A stretch of 64,000 bases of DNA from Brachyhypopomus gauderio (Eukaryota > Chordata > Actinopteri > Gymnotiformes > Hypopomidae). A program made the position numbers and the translations under genes. Position 1 is the first letter of the stretch; every line of letters begins with the position of its first letter. Below are positions 20,730-33,011 of this stretch, one piece after another. A model generated the notes under the pieces. That model saw only the letters and a list, made by a program, of their open reading frames with translations, ran no database searches and was not told the DNA's origin. The stretch covers positions 186,001 to 250,000 of the forward strand of contig NW_027506963.1 in the NCBI RefSeq assembly GCF_052324685.1, read 5' to 3'.

Positions 20730-22072
20730 TAGGGGAGACCGGGGTAAGTTGAGCCACTTTTTACATTTTTCATCATAGCTACATGTTGAAGCCATTTTTG
20801 CATCCAGTTAACACACCATACCAAAGTTCAAAGTGTACTGCTACTATCTGAGCAAAAACCAATTGATAAGCTTTAATGCTTAGAGAGATATTGCCTCTTA
20901 AAAAATTTTTTTCAAGCGGCTCAACTTACCCTGTGCACGGGGTAAGTTGAGCCACTATGCGGGGTAAATTGAGCCAGCACAAAAGAATGTCAGGTTAACA
21001 AGGTAAACAACTTTATTAGAAAAACAACAATCAGTTCAAGTGAAATTGACCTCAAATTCTCCTCCTTTTTACCTCAAATCAAGTGAATATAAATCAAGTG
21101 GGGGTGTCTATTGTGGTTGTTGTAGTGAAGGGAAGAAGAACAGAGAGGGGATCGAGATGGGTAGATGAAATATAGAGGGATGGGTAGATGTACAGAGGGA
21201 ATGGCAGCTATTCAATGTTAGATATAACAACAGTAGGCCTAGGCCTACAACAAGAACAACTTATTCATTAATTTACCTGGCTAAAAATCAGTATGCCTAT
21301 TATATACATCAACCATCCAATATCATGGTCATGGGGTCTTGGATGGGATAGGGGACTTAAAAACAGTAAGCCTACAACAAGAACAACTTATTCATTAATT
21401 TACTTGGCTAAAAATCAGTTGGCCTATTACATATCCATTAACTATTCAATATATCATGGGATGTTAGATGTGATAGGGGACTTAAAAACAGTAGGCCTAC
21501 AACAAGAACAACAATTCATTAATTTACCTGGCTAAAAATCAGTAGGCCTATTATATCCATTAACCATTCAATATATCATGGGTTGTTGGATGGGATAGAT
21601 AGATGGATAGAGAGGGGGATAGGTAGACAGCTAGATATAGATCCTACAATATTACAGCCAGTGGCTCAACTTACCCCATATCTAATGGCTCAACTTACCC
21701 CGTGGCCACCATTGTGTAGAAAAGTGCTAATAAAGTGGATTATGCTAATCAAAAATATTTTGATTAGCATTCATATCATAGCTTAGAAAGGCAAGAATTG
21801 AAACCTAATGTGTCTACATGTTGTTCTATTTTTTTCTTCTCCAAATCATCTTCATTATGGGCACACATGAAATTTACAAAAAGAGCTTAAAAACACATTT
21901 TTATAAATATCTTCCTCACCTTGTTTGACATGTGGTTCTCCTCTTCACATGTGTAAGGAAATGGCCCCACCCACCTTTGAATGGGGTCACATGGTCACAT
22001 TTGTGTACCGTTTTTTAGAAACAGTGGGTGGCTCAACTTACCCCGTGGCTCAACTTACCCCGGTCTCCCCTA
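20730..22072. mobile_element. TIR element with ggggtaagttgagcca motifs (about 1.34 kb), absent from copy B
   Basis: Begins taggggagaccggggtaagt and ends with the reverse complement (acttaccccggtctccccta). The subterminal word ggggtaagttgagcca recurs inward on both sides (20940-20956, 21660-21700, 22030-22050). Copy B has the uninterrupted site at about 44030-44045 (aggtgactactgcc). No transposase is present. Because copy B differs by a few bases, the target duplication cannot be fixed, and I cannot name the superfamily. Confidence 0.8.
21246..21600. repeat. Internal tandem repeat, about 125 bp x 2.9
   Basis: Three successive units begin acaacaagaacaac and contain attaatttacctggctaaa and aatatatcatggg. 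They lie inside the TIR element above. Confidence 0.85.
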
Positions 22073-22531
22073 CTACTGCCATGTACCAGGCGGAGTATAC
22101 GGCCGTTGCGGAAATGATATTGTGGGATATTCATATTGTCGGTAAAATAAAACAGAAAAACTGAGCAACACACACTTATAATAATTGAATACCTCCCCTT
22201 TTCTTAGAGTCATTTTAGACCTTGATAAGTAAAACTAAATTGAAGACATTTTAAGACTTTTTAGGGACCTGCGGGTAAGCCTACCCTGATCCAACTAATT
22301 CCCCAACTAACTAAACTATAAGTCCATGGTGTGTTTATATAAAATACATTTCACACAATACAAATCCCCAACTAACTAAACTACAGCTCCATGGTGTTTT
22401 TTTAATGAAACAATATCTGGCATTCAAATGCAAGATATCAGATATCAGTAATGGATCTGTATCAGAAACAGTGTTATTGTGCCATATATCTATATTACAT
22501 CTATATTACCTTCTGGGTTAAAAATATGAAG

Positions 22532-22977
22532 CAGGGTTGCCAACTTTTCAAAATCACCTGGAGTGAGATTTTAGGGGGGTGGTGTGTGTCTGTACTTTTA
22601 CTCAAAGTGGTTTGTTTTGTACTTCATCCACCACTGCTGGCTAGCCACAACAGTAGCTTGAGCTCGAGCTTCAAACTCCGCTAGCATAAATGCTAATACT
22701 GTGTAAAACTGCTAAACGGTGATAAACTAACCTAAAAGATAAATTAAATGTCTCAGCTTTTTAATTTTTTTTTTGTGGACGGGGGGGTGGCTAAAGCGAT
22801 CGATCACCAGTGGTTGGCGCCAGAACGAACTAGTAAATCATTGAATCATAGATGTAGATCAGAGATAAATAAACTAGATTTTTTTCAGCGTGAGAAATCG
22901 GATGTATGGCGTGTGAGTGTGTGAAGACAATTAAATGCGTGTGTCTCACACTCATTGCGTGAGAGCTGGCAACCCTG
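22532..22977. mobile_element. MITE (446 bp) with 5-bp target duplication, absent from copy B
   Basis: Termini CAGGGTTGCCAAC and GCTGGCAACCCTG. Flanks tgaag at 22527-22531 and 22978-22982. Copy B reads the empty site aatatgaagtaaag at about 44366-44380. The interior has (t)gtgtgag/tctcacac-type words and no ORF. Confidence 0.85.
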
Positions 22978-24087
22978 TGAAGTAAAGATGAACACAATCA
23001 TACAAGAACACCTGAGTCATGTCCAGTAGTGTCAAGAACAAATGCTTGCTTCTCTTAGCTGCAAAGGTACCTTTTGAGAAAATGGTCTGATTTTCAGGCT
23101 ACACATGGCTGGATTGACAGTAGGCCACCACAATCTTATGCCTTTTGGGCCAATAATTGTGCCTCGATATCTTCTCCTGTGTCTTATGGATTCCCATATG
23201 ATCCCACCATAGATGTTTAATGGGACAACCTTAAAACTTTAAATTGCTCCATCAACATAAGCTGCTGTAGACCATGAAATATGTGAGTGTGTGTGTGTGT
23301 GTGTATATATATTAAAAGGCGGCCAATATATATCGACCAATATTTGCCATTTATAATGTAACTGCATCGGCCGATATCAGTGTTTAGTAGCGCAGATTAA
23401 AAGTCAGGCAAGTCTGTGGGCAGCCCTGTGTTATTGGTGCAATGGAAGGTGGTGCTGGTGAAGGACCCCAAGCCAAAACATGGAAGAAGGCAACAACAAT
23501 CTTGGTAGATGTAGTTAAGGCTTAAATTCCGATATTACAAAGTCCTATAGCCATATATTTACAATATGTTACTAGTAAACTATGAAGTGTTGCTTCACTG
23601 AGTGCAAGAAAAAATGAATAGCATAGAACTATCAGGAACTGGCATAAAGCTACAGCTGGATGCTTCACTAACTTGCAGTTAACTTCAAGAACTGTAGTCG
23701 AAAAACCATCAGCAGAATGTTTTCTTATCATATTAGCCACACAAGACCGGATCGATGGTAGGCCATCACAACCTTATAACTTACTCACTTTTCTGTTGGT
23801 GAGAACCAAACAACACAACTTAATATGGCTTCTTACAATACAGACACCAAAACTGAGAATGCCGTGGGTATAGCCTACCAGCTCTCCTACGGGTAGCAGA
23901 CTTGAATGATGATTGCTGAGGTCTGTGCTCAAACACAGCTGCCTCAGACCCCCTATAAGGGGATCTCCTTTCTTCCAAAGCAGACAACCTCCCCTTTTGT
24001 CTCTTTCATCTCCTGTTGTTAATCATGCTTCTAAAATTATTTGAGGTTTTCTCTATTCAGATACTCTTCCATACAAATGATGCACCA

Positions 24088-24209
24088 CTACAGTTTTGCT
24101 TGTGGTGTCGTGTGATAGAGATGTTGCTGTAGAAAGGCCAGAATTTTTTCCCATGAGTCCTCTTGGGCATCTGCATGTGGTTTGGTCTGTCCACCCCAGA
24201 GCAGGACCA
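24088..24209 (-). CDS. BAAT/ACOT copy A, last exon
   Basis: Read on the - strand after the acceptor attatag, the exon codes for [20 protein letters not shown] and [19 protein letters not shown], then TAG. This is the C-terminal helix region of the BAAT C-terminal domain. It is open and nearly identical to 45451-45572 of copy B. Confidence 0.8.
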
Positions 24210-24215
24210 CTATAA

Positions 24216-24216
<1 letters not shown>

Positions 24217-24267
<51 letters not shown>

Positions 24268-24293
24268 CCACACACACAACCACACACACACAA
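24217..24293. repeat. (CA)n microsatellite next to an exon acceptor
   Basis: A CA run (GT on the gene's sense strand) with two caaccaca interruptions, only a few bases from the acceptor of the last BAAT/ACOT exon. Copy B has a much shorter run (about 45581-45596). Confidence 0.95.
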
Positions 24294-24703
24294 GATCTGG
24301 GCATATACACATCATAACAATATCAGGGTACAAGTGCAAAATGATGGGCCGATCCAGTGTTTTTCAGTTACGATCTGATACCGATATATAACTGCCAATA
24401 CAGATAGCGATACCGATACAAATACCGATAGGCCTATAAGAGCTCTTTAGTTCAGGGGATCTCAACTGGTCTGTCTCATCCCGGGTCCCACATTTTCTCA
24501 TTGTCATTAAGTCGTGACCCAGTTTTATACAGTACAAATGTTATAACAAATTAAAAGGGTAAACAATTGGTGGTTACCATGGCAACAGGACTGGTTTGCA
24601 TGCTGGGCTCCAGACAAAAAAATTACTCAAGGAGCCAGTAGGTCCTAAAAGGAAAAAATCAGGCACCAATAACTTTTTCTAGGCTCCATAATAATATACA
24701 AAC

Positions 24704-26103
24704 TAGTGGTGGGACTTAACGCGTTAATTTCGATTATTTAATTACAGGAAAATTAACGCACTAAAAATATTAACGCATTTTAACGCGTGAGACACTTTTG
24801 CACCGTGGAATGTTTCTCCGTGCACGAGTTCCAGACATACAGAGTATATGGACGCACAATAAGATGAGCATGATGCAGATGACTGAAGAGGCTACGCTGG
24901 TGGATGGGAAATTTAAATATAAGAAACTTCCAGATGGAAGTACAAACAAAAATAGTGTTATTTGCACTTTATGTAGGAAGGAGTTCGCTTATCACATGGA
25001 GCACTTCCACCCTTCGTTACCACACCAACGCAAAACATGTTGGGGCTAACGCGCAGGTCAGTAATGATCACTTAGCCACTTAGCTGCTAATTGTATTCCT
25101 AGTACGATATGGTGAACAAACGTCCGTATTTTCCGGGACATGTCCGTATTTCATATCCTGTCTCGGGCGTCGCGGGTTTTTTTTAAGTGAGGAAATGTCC
25201 TGGGGTGAGTTTCCCAAAACGTTCTTAGCGCTAAATACTTCGTAACCTCGTTCTTACGTACGAGGTTAAGATGTACTTAGCGCTAAGAACGTTTTGGGAA
25301 ACTCACCCCTGGTTTTTAAATTACCTTCATTGGACCATTAAGACTGGATTAAACTTTCGCGAGTGACCGTCGCGCGCGACTCCGCACGCGTTTATACGTG
25401 ACGCGTCATATTATTTACAGTGTTGTTCGCTCTCTGTGGTCGAAGCTAAAGGCTTACAAGAAGCACTGCAAATTGTGTCAACTGATGCAAGTTAAGAACT
25501 GCCGTCCAGAAAGACAATGTCGAAGAAAATCCAGCAGCTGTATGATGAGGAAAGGGAAGTAAAACAGGTTATTGTGAAGAAACAAATGTGGCTCTGACTG
25601 GGGATCACTGGACCTCTGTTAGCAACAAGAATTATCTTGGTGTCTGTGACAGCTCATATTATAGATGATGAAGATCCAGTAATTTGCTTTGAGCATGCAG
25701 AAGACCACTTATAGGCACTATGGAGATCCCTGTGGCAGAGGCCTGGGAAATTAAAGAAAAATATACCATCTAAAATGGTATTAAAAAACATCTTCTGATT
25801 TACTTCAATTCTTCCAATATCCTGAGCAAAACTTCAAAAATTAAACAACATTTTTGGTCAGAATTTCCAGTGTTCTGAACTGTTTTTTGCACTCATCTAT
25901 TGGTCTACGTAGTAGACTGGTGGAAAAATAAACAAGATGTTGAAGTTTATGATTATGTTCATTGATTCATTCATCATTCAAACTTAAATTAATATTTCTC
26001 ATGTTAAATACTGAAATGCGATTAAAATGCGATTAATTTTGATTAATTAATTACAAAGCTTCTGATTAATTCGATTAATTTTTTTGATCGCGTCCCACCC
26101 CTA
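24704..26103 (+). mobile_element. hAT element with BED-finger transposase remnants (1.4 kb), absent from copy B
   Basis: Flanks atacaaac (24696-24703 and 26104-26111). Termini tagtggtggga and tcccaccccta. At 24798-25049 the product has SVICTLCRKEFAYH, a BED-type zinc finger. Near 25560-25670, in shifted frames, VALTGDHWTSVSNKNYLG and TAHIIDDEDPVICFEHAEDH match the core of ZBED/hAT transposases. Copy B keeps the empty site atacaaac at 46007-46014. A shorter relative is at 58481-59168. Confidence 0.9.
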
Positions 26104-27483
26104 ATACAAACTAATAAGAATTTAAACACTCACGTCAGATCAGCTGTTATTTAGGATCTCTGCAATCCAATATGTCTTTCTCTTCCTTGTAACTGTGGTT
26201 AAGTTGGTTTCATGTTTGCATATTCGGAATTAGACATGTTATTTTAAATGTTACCGTCTACAAACTACCTTAACATGGACGGTGGTTGTAAAGGCCCCAA
26301 AGCACTGTGCACTGTTTTTCTGCAATAATTTCAATAGTTTTTAAATGATCCTTCATAAGATAAAAACATATTGTATACATAGTTGTATACATATTAGGTG
26401 CACATTTTGTCAAATATTTCAATAGGTTTTAAAATGTAAAATCATAAGAGCATAAAACAAGTTATAGTACATTAAGTGCATCCTAATCAACAACCTTGTT
26501 TTGTGGACTTGTGATGGACCGTTTAAAAGCTATTGAAATATTTGACAAAAACTCACCACCACACATTGGTGCAAGGTATAAATAGGCTACCCATCTTTTA
26601 GTTGTAGGTTGTTATTTAGGATGCACTTAATGTAATACAACTTCTTTGGTGGTCTTAGATGGACCACCATCATTAACCATAACATGCGTCCATGTTAAGG
26701 TCATTTGTAGATGGTGCCTTAGAGGTTGCAGTGGTGACAGGAGTGTATTTAAAATAACACGTTTTTTAAATGCATCTATTCATGATGTAAACAAAGTTGT
26801 AGATGTTTGCCTTGGTTGCCAGAAATAAGAATTTGCATATTTTGGCACTTTTAACTTAGCTATTGAAGAAGGAATTCTAAATATGCAAATGTGAAACGAT
26901 ATTTACCAAGTTGGGAGCTGCAGCATATTGGTTAACTTTTAAAATACAAACTCAAAAGAAAATGGTGGATATTTTTACAATGACAAAAAAACCTAACCCA
27001 TAAAAACCCATGTTGTATCACCTGTCGCCACTGGCAAGTGAAATAATTACTTGCAAGTTAATATTTCGGGTCACAATTGCGACCATTTTATTCACAGTCT
27101 GGAGCCCTGGCATGTGCCTCTGTCTTTTCTCAAGATAAAAGACGAGTACAAAATTAGAAGAATAGACTATTGCATTTTTTACAAGCTGTCTGCGACCCAC
27201 CAGCTGAGAATCACTGTTTTAGTTCATTATCACGGTCATTTTTCAGCCACCTGCAGACTGAAGCTGCTGGGGGTTAAAGGTAAACTGTGGAGTCCGGACC
27301 ACTGGAACATTTCGTGTTAACGTTATGGCACGTTTATTGTCCAGCTCAAGTTGCGGACTGGATAATGGATCGGTAAGTGGATCGGCTGCATTCGGCAGAT
27401 ATCCGATATGTTAAATTACGTCAATATCGGCCCCGATACCGATATTGTAGAGATATCCCATCTCTAATTACGTGTACACGTAC

Positions 27484-27625
27484 CTTTTTCTTTGCCATCT
27501 TGCAGTATGAAGTTGGTGGCCCGGTGGTGTGGTGTGTATGCCGGCTCAATCAGGTGACCTGCCAAAGGGTAGACGATGACTTGGAGCAGATGACGATTTC
27601 CTGCCTTTTCCATTATCTGTTGTAT
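27484..27625 (-). CDS. BAAT/ACOT copy A, exon with catalytic His
   Basis: After the acceptor cgttag the - strand reads [20 protein letters not shown] then [20 protein letters not shown] and LQDGKEK before gtacgt, phase 0 to 1. AGHLIEP is the catalytic-His motif of the family. Two substitutions relative to copy B (YPEAG to YPLAG, EPPY to EPAY) touch the motif. Confidence 0.8.
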
Positions 27626-28117
27626 CTAACGGAAGTGGACAATAGAAGGTGCTAAACATAAACAATGGGTTATAGCTCAACTCCAAACACCTGCTTAAAG
27701 TCTAAGGGAACACAAATCTCAAGACTATTCTCTGTCCTATTTCCGAGATGGTGGAACTATCTTCCACTAGCTGCTTGGACTGCAGAGTCTCGTGTCTTCA
27801 AACGTAGACTGAAGACTCATCTGTTTGTTGAGTACTTAACTGAGCGCTAACTCAGCAGATAGCACTTGCTGTCCTTGTTCTTAAATTGTATGTTTCTGTT
27901 AGGGGTGGGCGATATGGGAAAAAAATAGTATCACGATTTTTTTCATAAAATCACGATTTCGATTTTTTATCACAATCTTCCATCCAAAAAAAAAAAAAAA
28001 ACAAAAAAAAATTGGGGCTACAAAGCTTTCTTTTTAAGCAGATTTAAATGAATGATATTGCAATTTTCCATGTGCAAACATTGTAAACAAAAAATGTAAA
28101 CAACACACGTGACACTG

Positions 28118-28843
28118 TGTCACGTAGGGCTACGCCCCCCCTCTCCTAGCTGTCACTCCGGTTTCCGTTCCTCGTGTCTGTTGTTCCCTGCTCCTTGAGC
28201 CCACCTTGTTGTGTGTTTCTATGGTTTCCCCACATCTGCCACGCCCATATCGTTATTGTCTTCACCTGTTTCCATAGTTGCCAGGTTTGCGGTTTTCACG
28301 CCAAATTGGGCTTGTTTGAAAATCCAGCCGCGGGTAAAAATTCTGGGGTCGCGGGGTGCGGTTCTTTGGGCTACTTTTGAGTTGGGCCACCACGGGGGTT
28401 ACAAGTCAACACAAAGAATCGATTGCGATATAATACTTATTAATAATACTTAATACTTATATTTGTCTCCATTTTAAACTCTCACCTGTAGGACCTGGCA
28501 ACCCTGCCTGTTTCTAGTCTAGTTCAATGTATTTATAGTCCCCGTGTCTCCCATGTCGGTATCGGTTATTTTGTGCTACTTACCTGTTTGTTCTCTTGCC
28601 TCGTTCGCGCTCTAGTGGATTTAACTGTTTCTGTTTCGTCTTCGTCGTAAGTACGTTCAGCCTAGTCTTTGTTTCCCCTGCCTTGTTTTGTTCTTTGTGC
28701 CACCATGCCCATTTATATTTCATGTTCGGACTGCCTACCTGTTATGACCCCTGCCCGGTATTATGATTCTGTCCATTCAATAAATCTCGCTCTCCTCAGC
28801 GTTTGTGTCCGCCTCCCTGCTCTGCGTCACGCAGTTCCTTACA
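28118..28843 (+). mobile_element. LTR-like unit (probable solo LTR) nested in the hAT element
   Basis: Begins tgtcacgtaggg and ends near cagttccttaca, with the repeated flank cactg on both sides (28113-28117, 28842-28846). It contains an AATAAA (about 28779) near the 3' end. The exact 3' boundary is uncertain by 2 bp. Confidence 0.5.
28276..28507. mobile_element. Small TIR element inside the LTR-like unit
   Basis: Ends gttgccaggt and acctggcaac are inverted repeats around about 230 bp without coding capacity. Confidence 0.5.
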
Positions 28844-28856
28844 CTGTTAAAGTGCA

Positions 28857-29155
28857 CTATTGCACTAAATATTTCCCAGGACTTTAAACTTAAAGTTAAA
28901 TATTTATACATATAGTCAAAATGTCGCTTTTTTATCACATTATTTAATGGTGGTTTATTTTCAAAACGCCCAATCTTAACGTCTTCACGTTCTCTCATGT
29001 TTCGTCCTGGAATTACAAGAGGCTCGTCGTATTTGTTAATGTAATACGAGAGAACTGTTCAGTCAGACAGATATTTGTTGTGAAACGAAGTAGTTACAAT
29101 TTCAAGCATTTTCAAGTAGGCTACTTAGCCTAAATTCCAGCACTTTTCAAACCTG
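28857..29155 (-). mobile_element. Dispersed MITE-like repeat, family copy 2
   Basis: Reverse-complement copy of the 13330 family: ttatttaatggtggtttatt, aaaacgcccaatctt, acgtcttcacgttctctc, atgtttcgtcctggaattac and caagcattttcaagta. Confidence 0.75.
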
Positions 29156-30042
29156 AAACACAAAGCAACATTAAATTTCGTCAAGTAAATGTTCATTCCC
29201 CTGTTTTTGAGGGATGTTTCTTTATACTACCACATATTGTTCGCGCGAGGTGTGGCGGAGTCACGCACTACGGTCACTTGTGAGACGGCTGCCCGCATTG
29301 TTTCACTTTTGGCATATTACTTGGGATGTCTACGTCTCAAGTGATTTAATAAATTTGTTGTACTGGCATCGGACGTTTTCACGTGTTCTTTGCACACTTT
29401 ACATATCGCTGTAGTTTGGTCTTGGTCAGTGGAAGAAAATCCGAATCAATTTCAGATTACAGAGGTGGATTTCCTCTTCGTTACCAGCTCCTCGGTTTGG
29501 CTCTCAGCCGTCGTTGTTCACGCAGTTTTTAGTTTTTACAAACACAACATGGAGGTGTGGAAGACGCACAGTTCGCTGTGATTGGTCAGTCATACGCCCT
29601 ACGTCTGACGCATCGGTGGGAACCAGCATAAAAAAGTCATTGCGCTGATTGGCAAAGGCGATCTATACGATTTCTCTAATTTGGTAGATCGCCTGCGATT
29701 CTCCACTCGTTATCGCCATTCACAATTTTATATCGTCATATTGTGCACCCCTAGTTTCTGTCTATGGTTATTTGCGCTGCTTGGTATAGGTTTTAATTCC
29801 TGTGTTGGTAGTAGTGATACAAGGTTTGAGTGTAAACATATCACTCTCAGACATGGCAAAACACTTGGACTACCAGCAAGCTGTCAATATGCTACTGTTT
29901 AGCTAGCATTCTTAGCAGTTGCAGAAAAAGGTGTAACAACAAATATTAGCCTGGTAGTTTTCCAGGAAACTAAAAACATTTAAGGACTATATGAAGTCAA
30001 AAGGCAAAACTGCAATTAAAATACATATGATATAGTGCACAT

Positions 30043-31215
30043 TAGGGCTGGGTATCGATTCAAATTCCAAGAATCGATCCGATTCCGATTCTGAAGATTA
30101 AGAATCGATTTATTTCGATTTAATCCGATTTAATCGATTCGATCCGATTCGATCCAATTCGGGGTTTAGTGTTATTAAAAATGTATTTATTTGAGCTGTT
30201 TCCTGACTATGTACAGAAGCAACATGTTAAAACTAGTATTATATCAATATTAATCAGCAAATAGTTACTGGTAGTTGGTAGTTACTGATGGCTGGAAGAC
30301 TGGTGAAAAGGGTAATCATAAATCTACCTTCAAGAAAGGTAATCCAGGACAATAAACAGAGGACATCTTTGAGGTGTCTATATCTGCAACAGTGGACTCC
30401 TACTGGGACACTAACCAGTGCATTATTATTATGATTGAAATAATTAAGAAGTCACCCAAAAGCTGTTGCTACCAAATGCATTTTTATTTTAAAAGTGCTC
30501 ACAATTAATAAACTGAAAGTATAAAATGTAAACGCATATTTTTCTTTAAAATAAGAATATAATAACAGAACTGTCACGTTACGGTCCCCGACCCCTCCCT
30601 GTTGGGCGTGTGTTAACGTTGTCTGCGTCTACTCGTCTGCGTATCTCCATGGGTGCGGGTGCGTCTTGTGATAATCCTCACCTGTGGCTCGTCTCGTCAT
30701 CACGTGGGGTTGATGTGGTTTGTCCATTTAATGTGCGTTCGCGCAGCGTCCTGTGCTCGTCGTTGTTTGAGTCACACATGTTCTATGTAAACGTGTTTTA
30801 TGTGCGCTGTCTGCGCTTCGGTAAATGTAATAAACGTAACGATTTGGAAAGTGCAAAGGATTCTGTCTCGTCCATCGTCTTGCGCCCAACGTTACAAGAG
30901 CATTTTTAACTTTTTTAAACTGTAAAAACACTGGGTAAACTGTCAGTGACATGGACTAAATGTAAATAGTCACTGACACTGGATAAACTGTCCTTCTGTT
31001 TTTAGATTGCTGATTTGACTATCGTCGTTACCGTCACTGTCCGTCGCCATGTTGTTTTACAGTTAGTTAGACCGAGCACGCCTGCGTGAATTCAGTGACG
31101 AGGCGGGGGTAAAAGTTCACTAAAAAATCGATCTTTGGACGTACGAATCGATAATCAGATCATCATATGCGAATCGATTCCGAATCGGAAAATCGATTTT
31201 TTCAACACAGGCCTA
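30043..31215. mobile_element. hAT element (1.17 kb) with nested solo LTR, absent from copy B
   Basis: Flanks gtgcacat (30035-30042 and 31216-31223). Termini tagggctgggtatcgattc and acacaggccta, with subterminal aatcgatt clusters at both ends. Copy B has the empty site at 50488-50495. No transposase. Confidence 0.88.
30572..30896 (+). mobile_element. Solo LTR (325 bp) inside a hAT element
   Basis: Begins tgtcacgttacgg, ends cccaacgttaca, with flanks agaac and agagc (5 bp, one mismatch). It contains aataaa near 30829 and a CpG-rich body. A related LTR in reverse orientation is at 41029-41323. Confidence 0.65.
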
Positions 31216-32274
31216 GTGCACATGAAACATAACTCCACATACTGGTTATTTTGAATTACATTGGTTACAGGTTGTACAAATGTAATTCAAGCAGGTTTTA
31301 GAACACTTAGTAGTGATTTTGCACATGAACTCTGAAATGTCTAATCTGTTGGCGAAGAATTTTACCAATAAATAAGTACTGAACATTTAAATCCACACTC
31401 CTCTTCACCACTTTATATGAACATTAACACAGATATACAGATTTGTCTTGTCATGGACAACTACCCTGTACGATATGCACATCCTGTCAGCCTCTTATAA
31501 CAGTCGAAATTATTTGGGTGGTCCACCATTGAATTAAGAGTGGTTCACCATGGAAAAATACCTAGCCATCAGGGGTTCTGTGGTCAAAAACTGTGGCCAG
31601 AAAGGGCTAAAGCATGACACACATTCTGAATCACAGCAGAAGGAGTACAGACTTTAATTGTAGACTTACAAGAGTTTCTATATTGAGTGTTATAAAGTGG
31701 CTGCTGAGTATTCACCAAGCAGCTGGTTGACTACCAGACTGCCAACTGACCTATGCACCCACTGACATAAGGACTGATTCCCATTGTTGTACTGTACCTG
31801 CAAGAGGGGTCTCTGTGTGGTAGCTAGCTGGGTAAGTTAACAAAAGACACAAAGTGCCCTCAAACCTACTTTGCACGACATTGAGAAAATCCCAGATAAT
31901 CACTTTGTCGATTCTTAATGTGAATGGATTAATAAACCAGCTAACACACTCATAACTCATATCATAACTCACTATATTTTTTCCAGTAGGCTGCTCTGGT
32001 GTGAAAATCAACCTAGATCACATTTTTAGAACTTAAAATCGTTTTATCTTGGTTATAGTCCTGTTTGGAAATGGAAGTTTAATGACATTCATGATTTATT
32101 TCATAGGGGACCCAGATTTCTTTTTTGTTCTTTTTGTGTACTAACAGTGACATGAGTCAGTGGTCACTATGCAACATATATTTTATCAGTATTACTAGAA
32201 CAAGTAAAACGTTATACTGTGTACTATAGGTTATGTAGGCCTATGTATATTATGGCACACGGGTATCATCTTAC

Positions 32275-32355
32275 ATCTTCAGCAGATTCCAGAGTGGGCC
32301 AGCTCTGATCATCACCACCAACCACCAACAGCACTGGACAAGTTATCTGGCCAAC
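32275..32355 (-). CDS. BAAT/ACOT copy A, exon with catalytic Asp region
   Basis: After the acceptor cacacag, the 27 codons read [20 protein letters not shown] then TLESAED before gtaaga, phase 0-0. The VGGDDQ turn holds the acidic member of the triad in this alpha/beta-hydrolase family. Identical in structure to 51705-51785. Confidence 0.85.
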
Positions 32356-32535
32356 CTGTGTGTTATACTGTACTTCATTATGGGCAAAAAGATACACACA
32401 AAATATCACACACCCATTCGTCATTAACAATATTCTGCAGTAAAATAAACTACACTGAAGCACAATATAATAAATAAAAATACATTTTACATTATTATAG
32501 GACCTTTTAATGATAATTATCATCATGTAACTTAC

Positions 32536-32601
32536 ATCCACTTTCAAACTAGGATCTGTTGGGATTGGCAGGATAATGTCTCTCCAGATGAGCTGATTAT
32601 T
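32536..32601 (-). CDS. BAAT/ACOT copy A, exon [14 protein letters not shown]
   Basis: 22 codons on the - strand ([20 protein letters not shown] then VD) before gtaagt. It matches the copy B exon 51988-52053. Two overlapping AG acceptors (tagag) precede it. Confidence 0.75.
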
Positions 32602-33011
32602 CTCTACCCGCATTTTATTTACAGATCTAAAAGTCAAGCAAAATGTCAGAATTTCATTAAAAGAGCAAAGCAAAAAAAAATACAAATACAAAATATAACA
32701 TAAATTGATGCATAAATCACATATCTTGGACGTCTGCCTACAGAGCAACTGCAAAGTGGTCTGACATGTACAGATATGTGTACAGATAATGTAAAAACCC
32801 CTAGTTTTCATTCTTAATAAATGTAACTTTCAGGTTTTTTTTTTTTTATGGAAAATGTCGTATAAGCTGCACCGAGCTATAAGCCGCATATATCTACTGA
32901 ATTGAATACTGTCCATTTATCTGAACTGATTAGTTTCTCAACGGTGCCTGTAGCATTTCATGCGCAACAGTTTTGGCTTTCAGCCGGTGTTGTGTCGAAT
33001 TCCGACTCCCC

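Larger units (their letters stand above)
27900..29753. mobile_element. hAT element (1.85 kb) with nested insertions, absent from copy B
   Basis: Flanks gtttctgt (27892-27899 and 29754-29761). Termini taggggtgggcgatatgg and ttgtgcaccccta. Copy B has the empty site at 50204-50211. Nested inside are an LTR-like unit (28118-28843, itself holding a MITE) and a copy of the dispersed MITE family (28857-29155). No transposase frame is seen. Confidence 0.9.
20439..32731. repeat. Segmental duplication unit A (direct copy of 43744-52171)
   Basis: Collinear homology to 43744-52171 begins at tatcatatcgcttgtg and ends at aaatcacatatcttgga. After removal of five inserted elements the two copies are closely similar throughout. 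The unit holds the last four coding exons of a BAAT/ACOT gene on the - strand. Homology to unit B resumes for exon 3 at 35033-35185, so the original duplication extended further and was later broken up. Confidence 0.93.
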
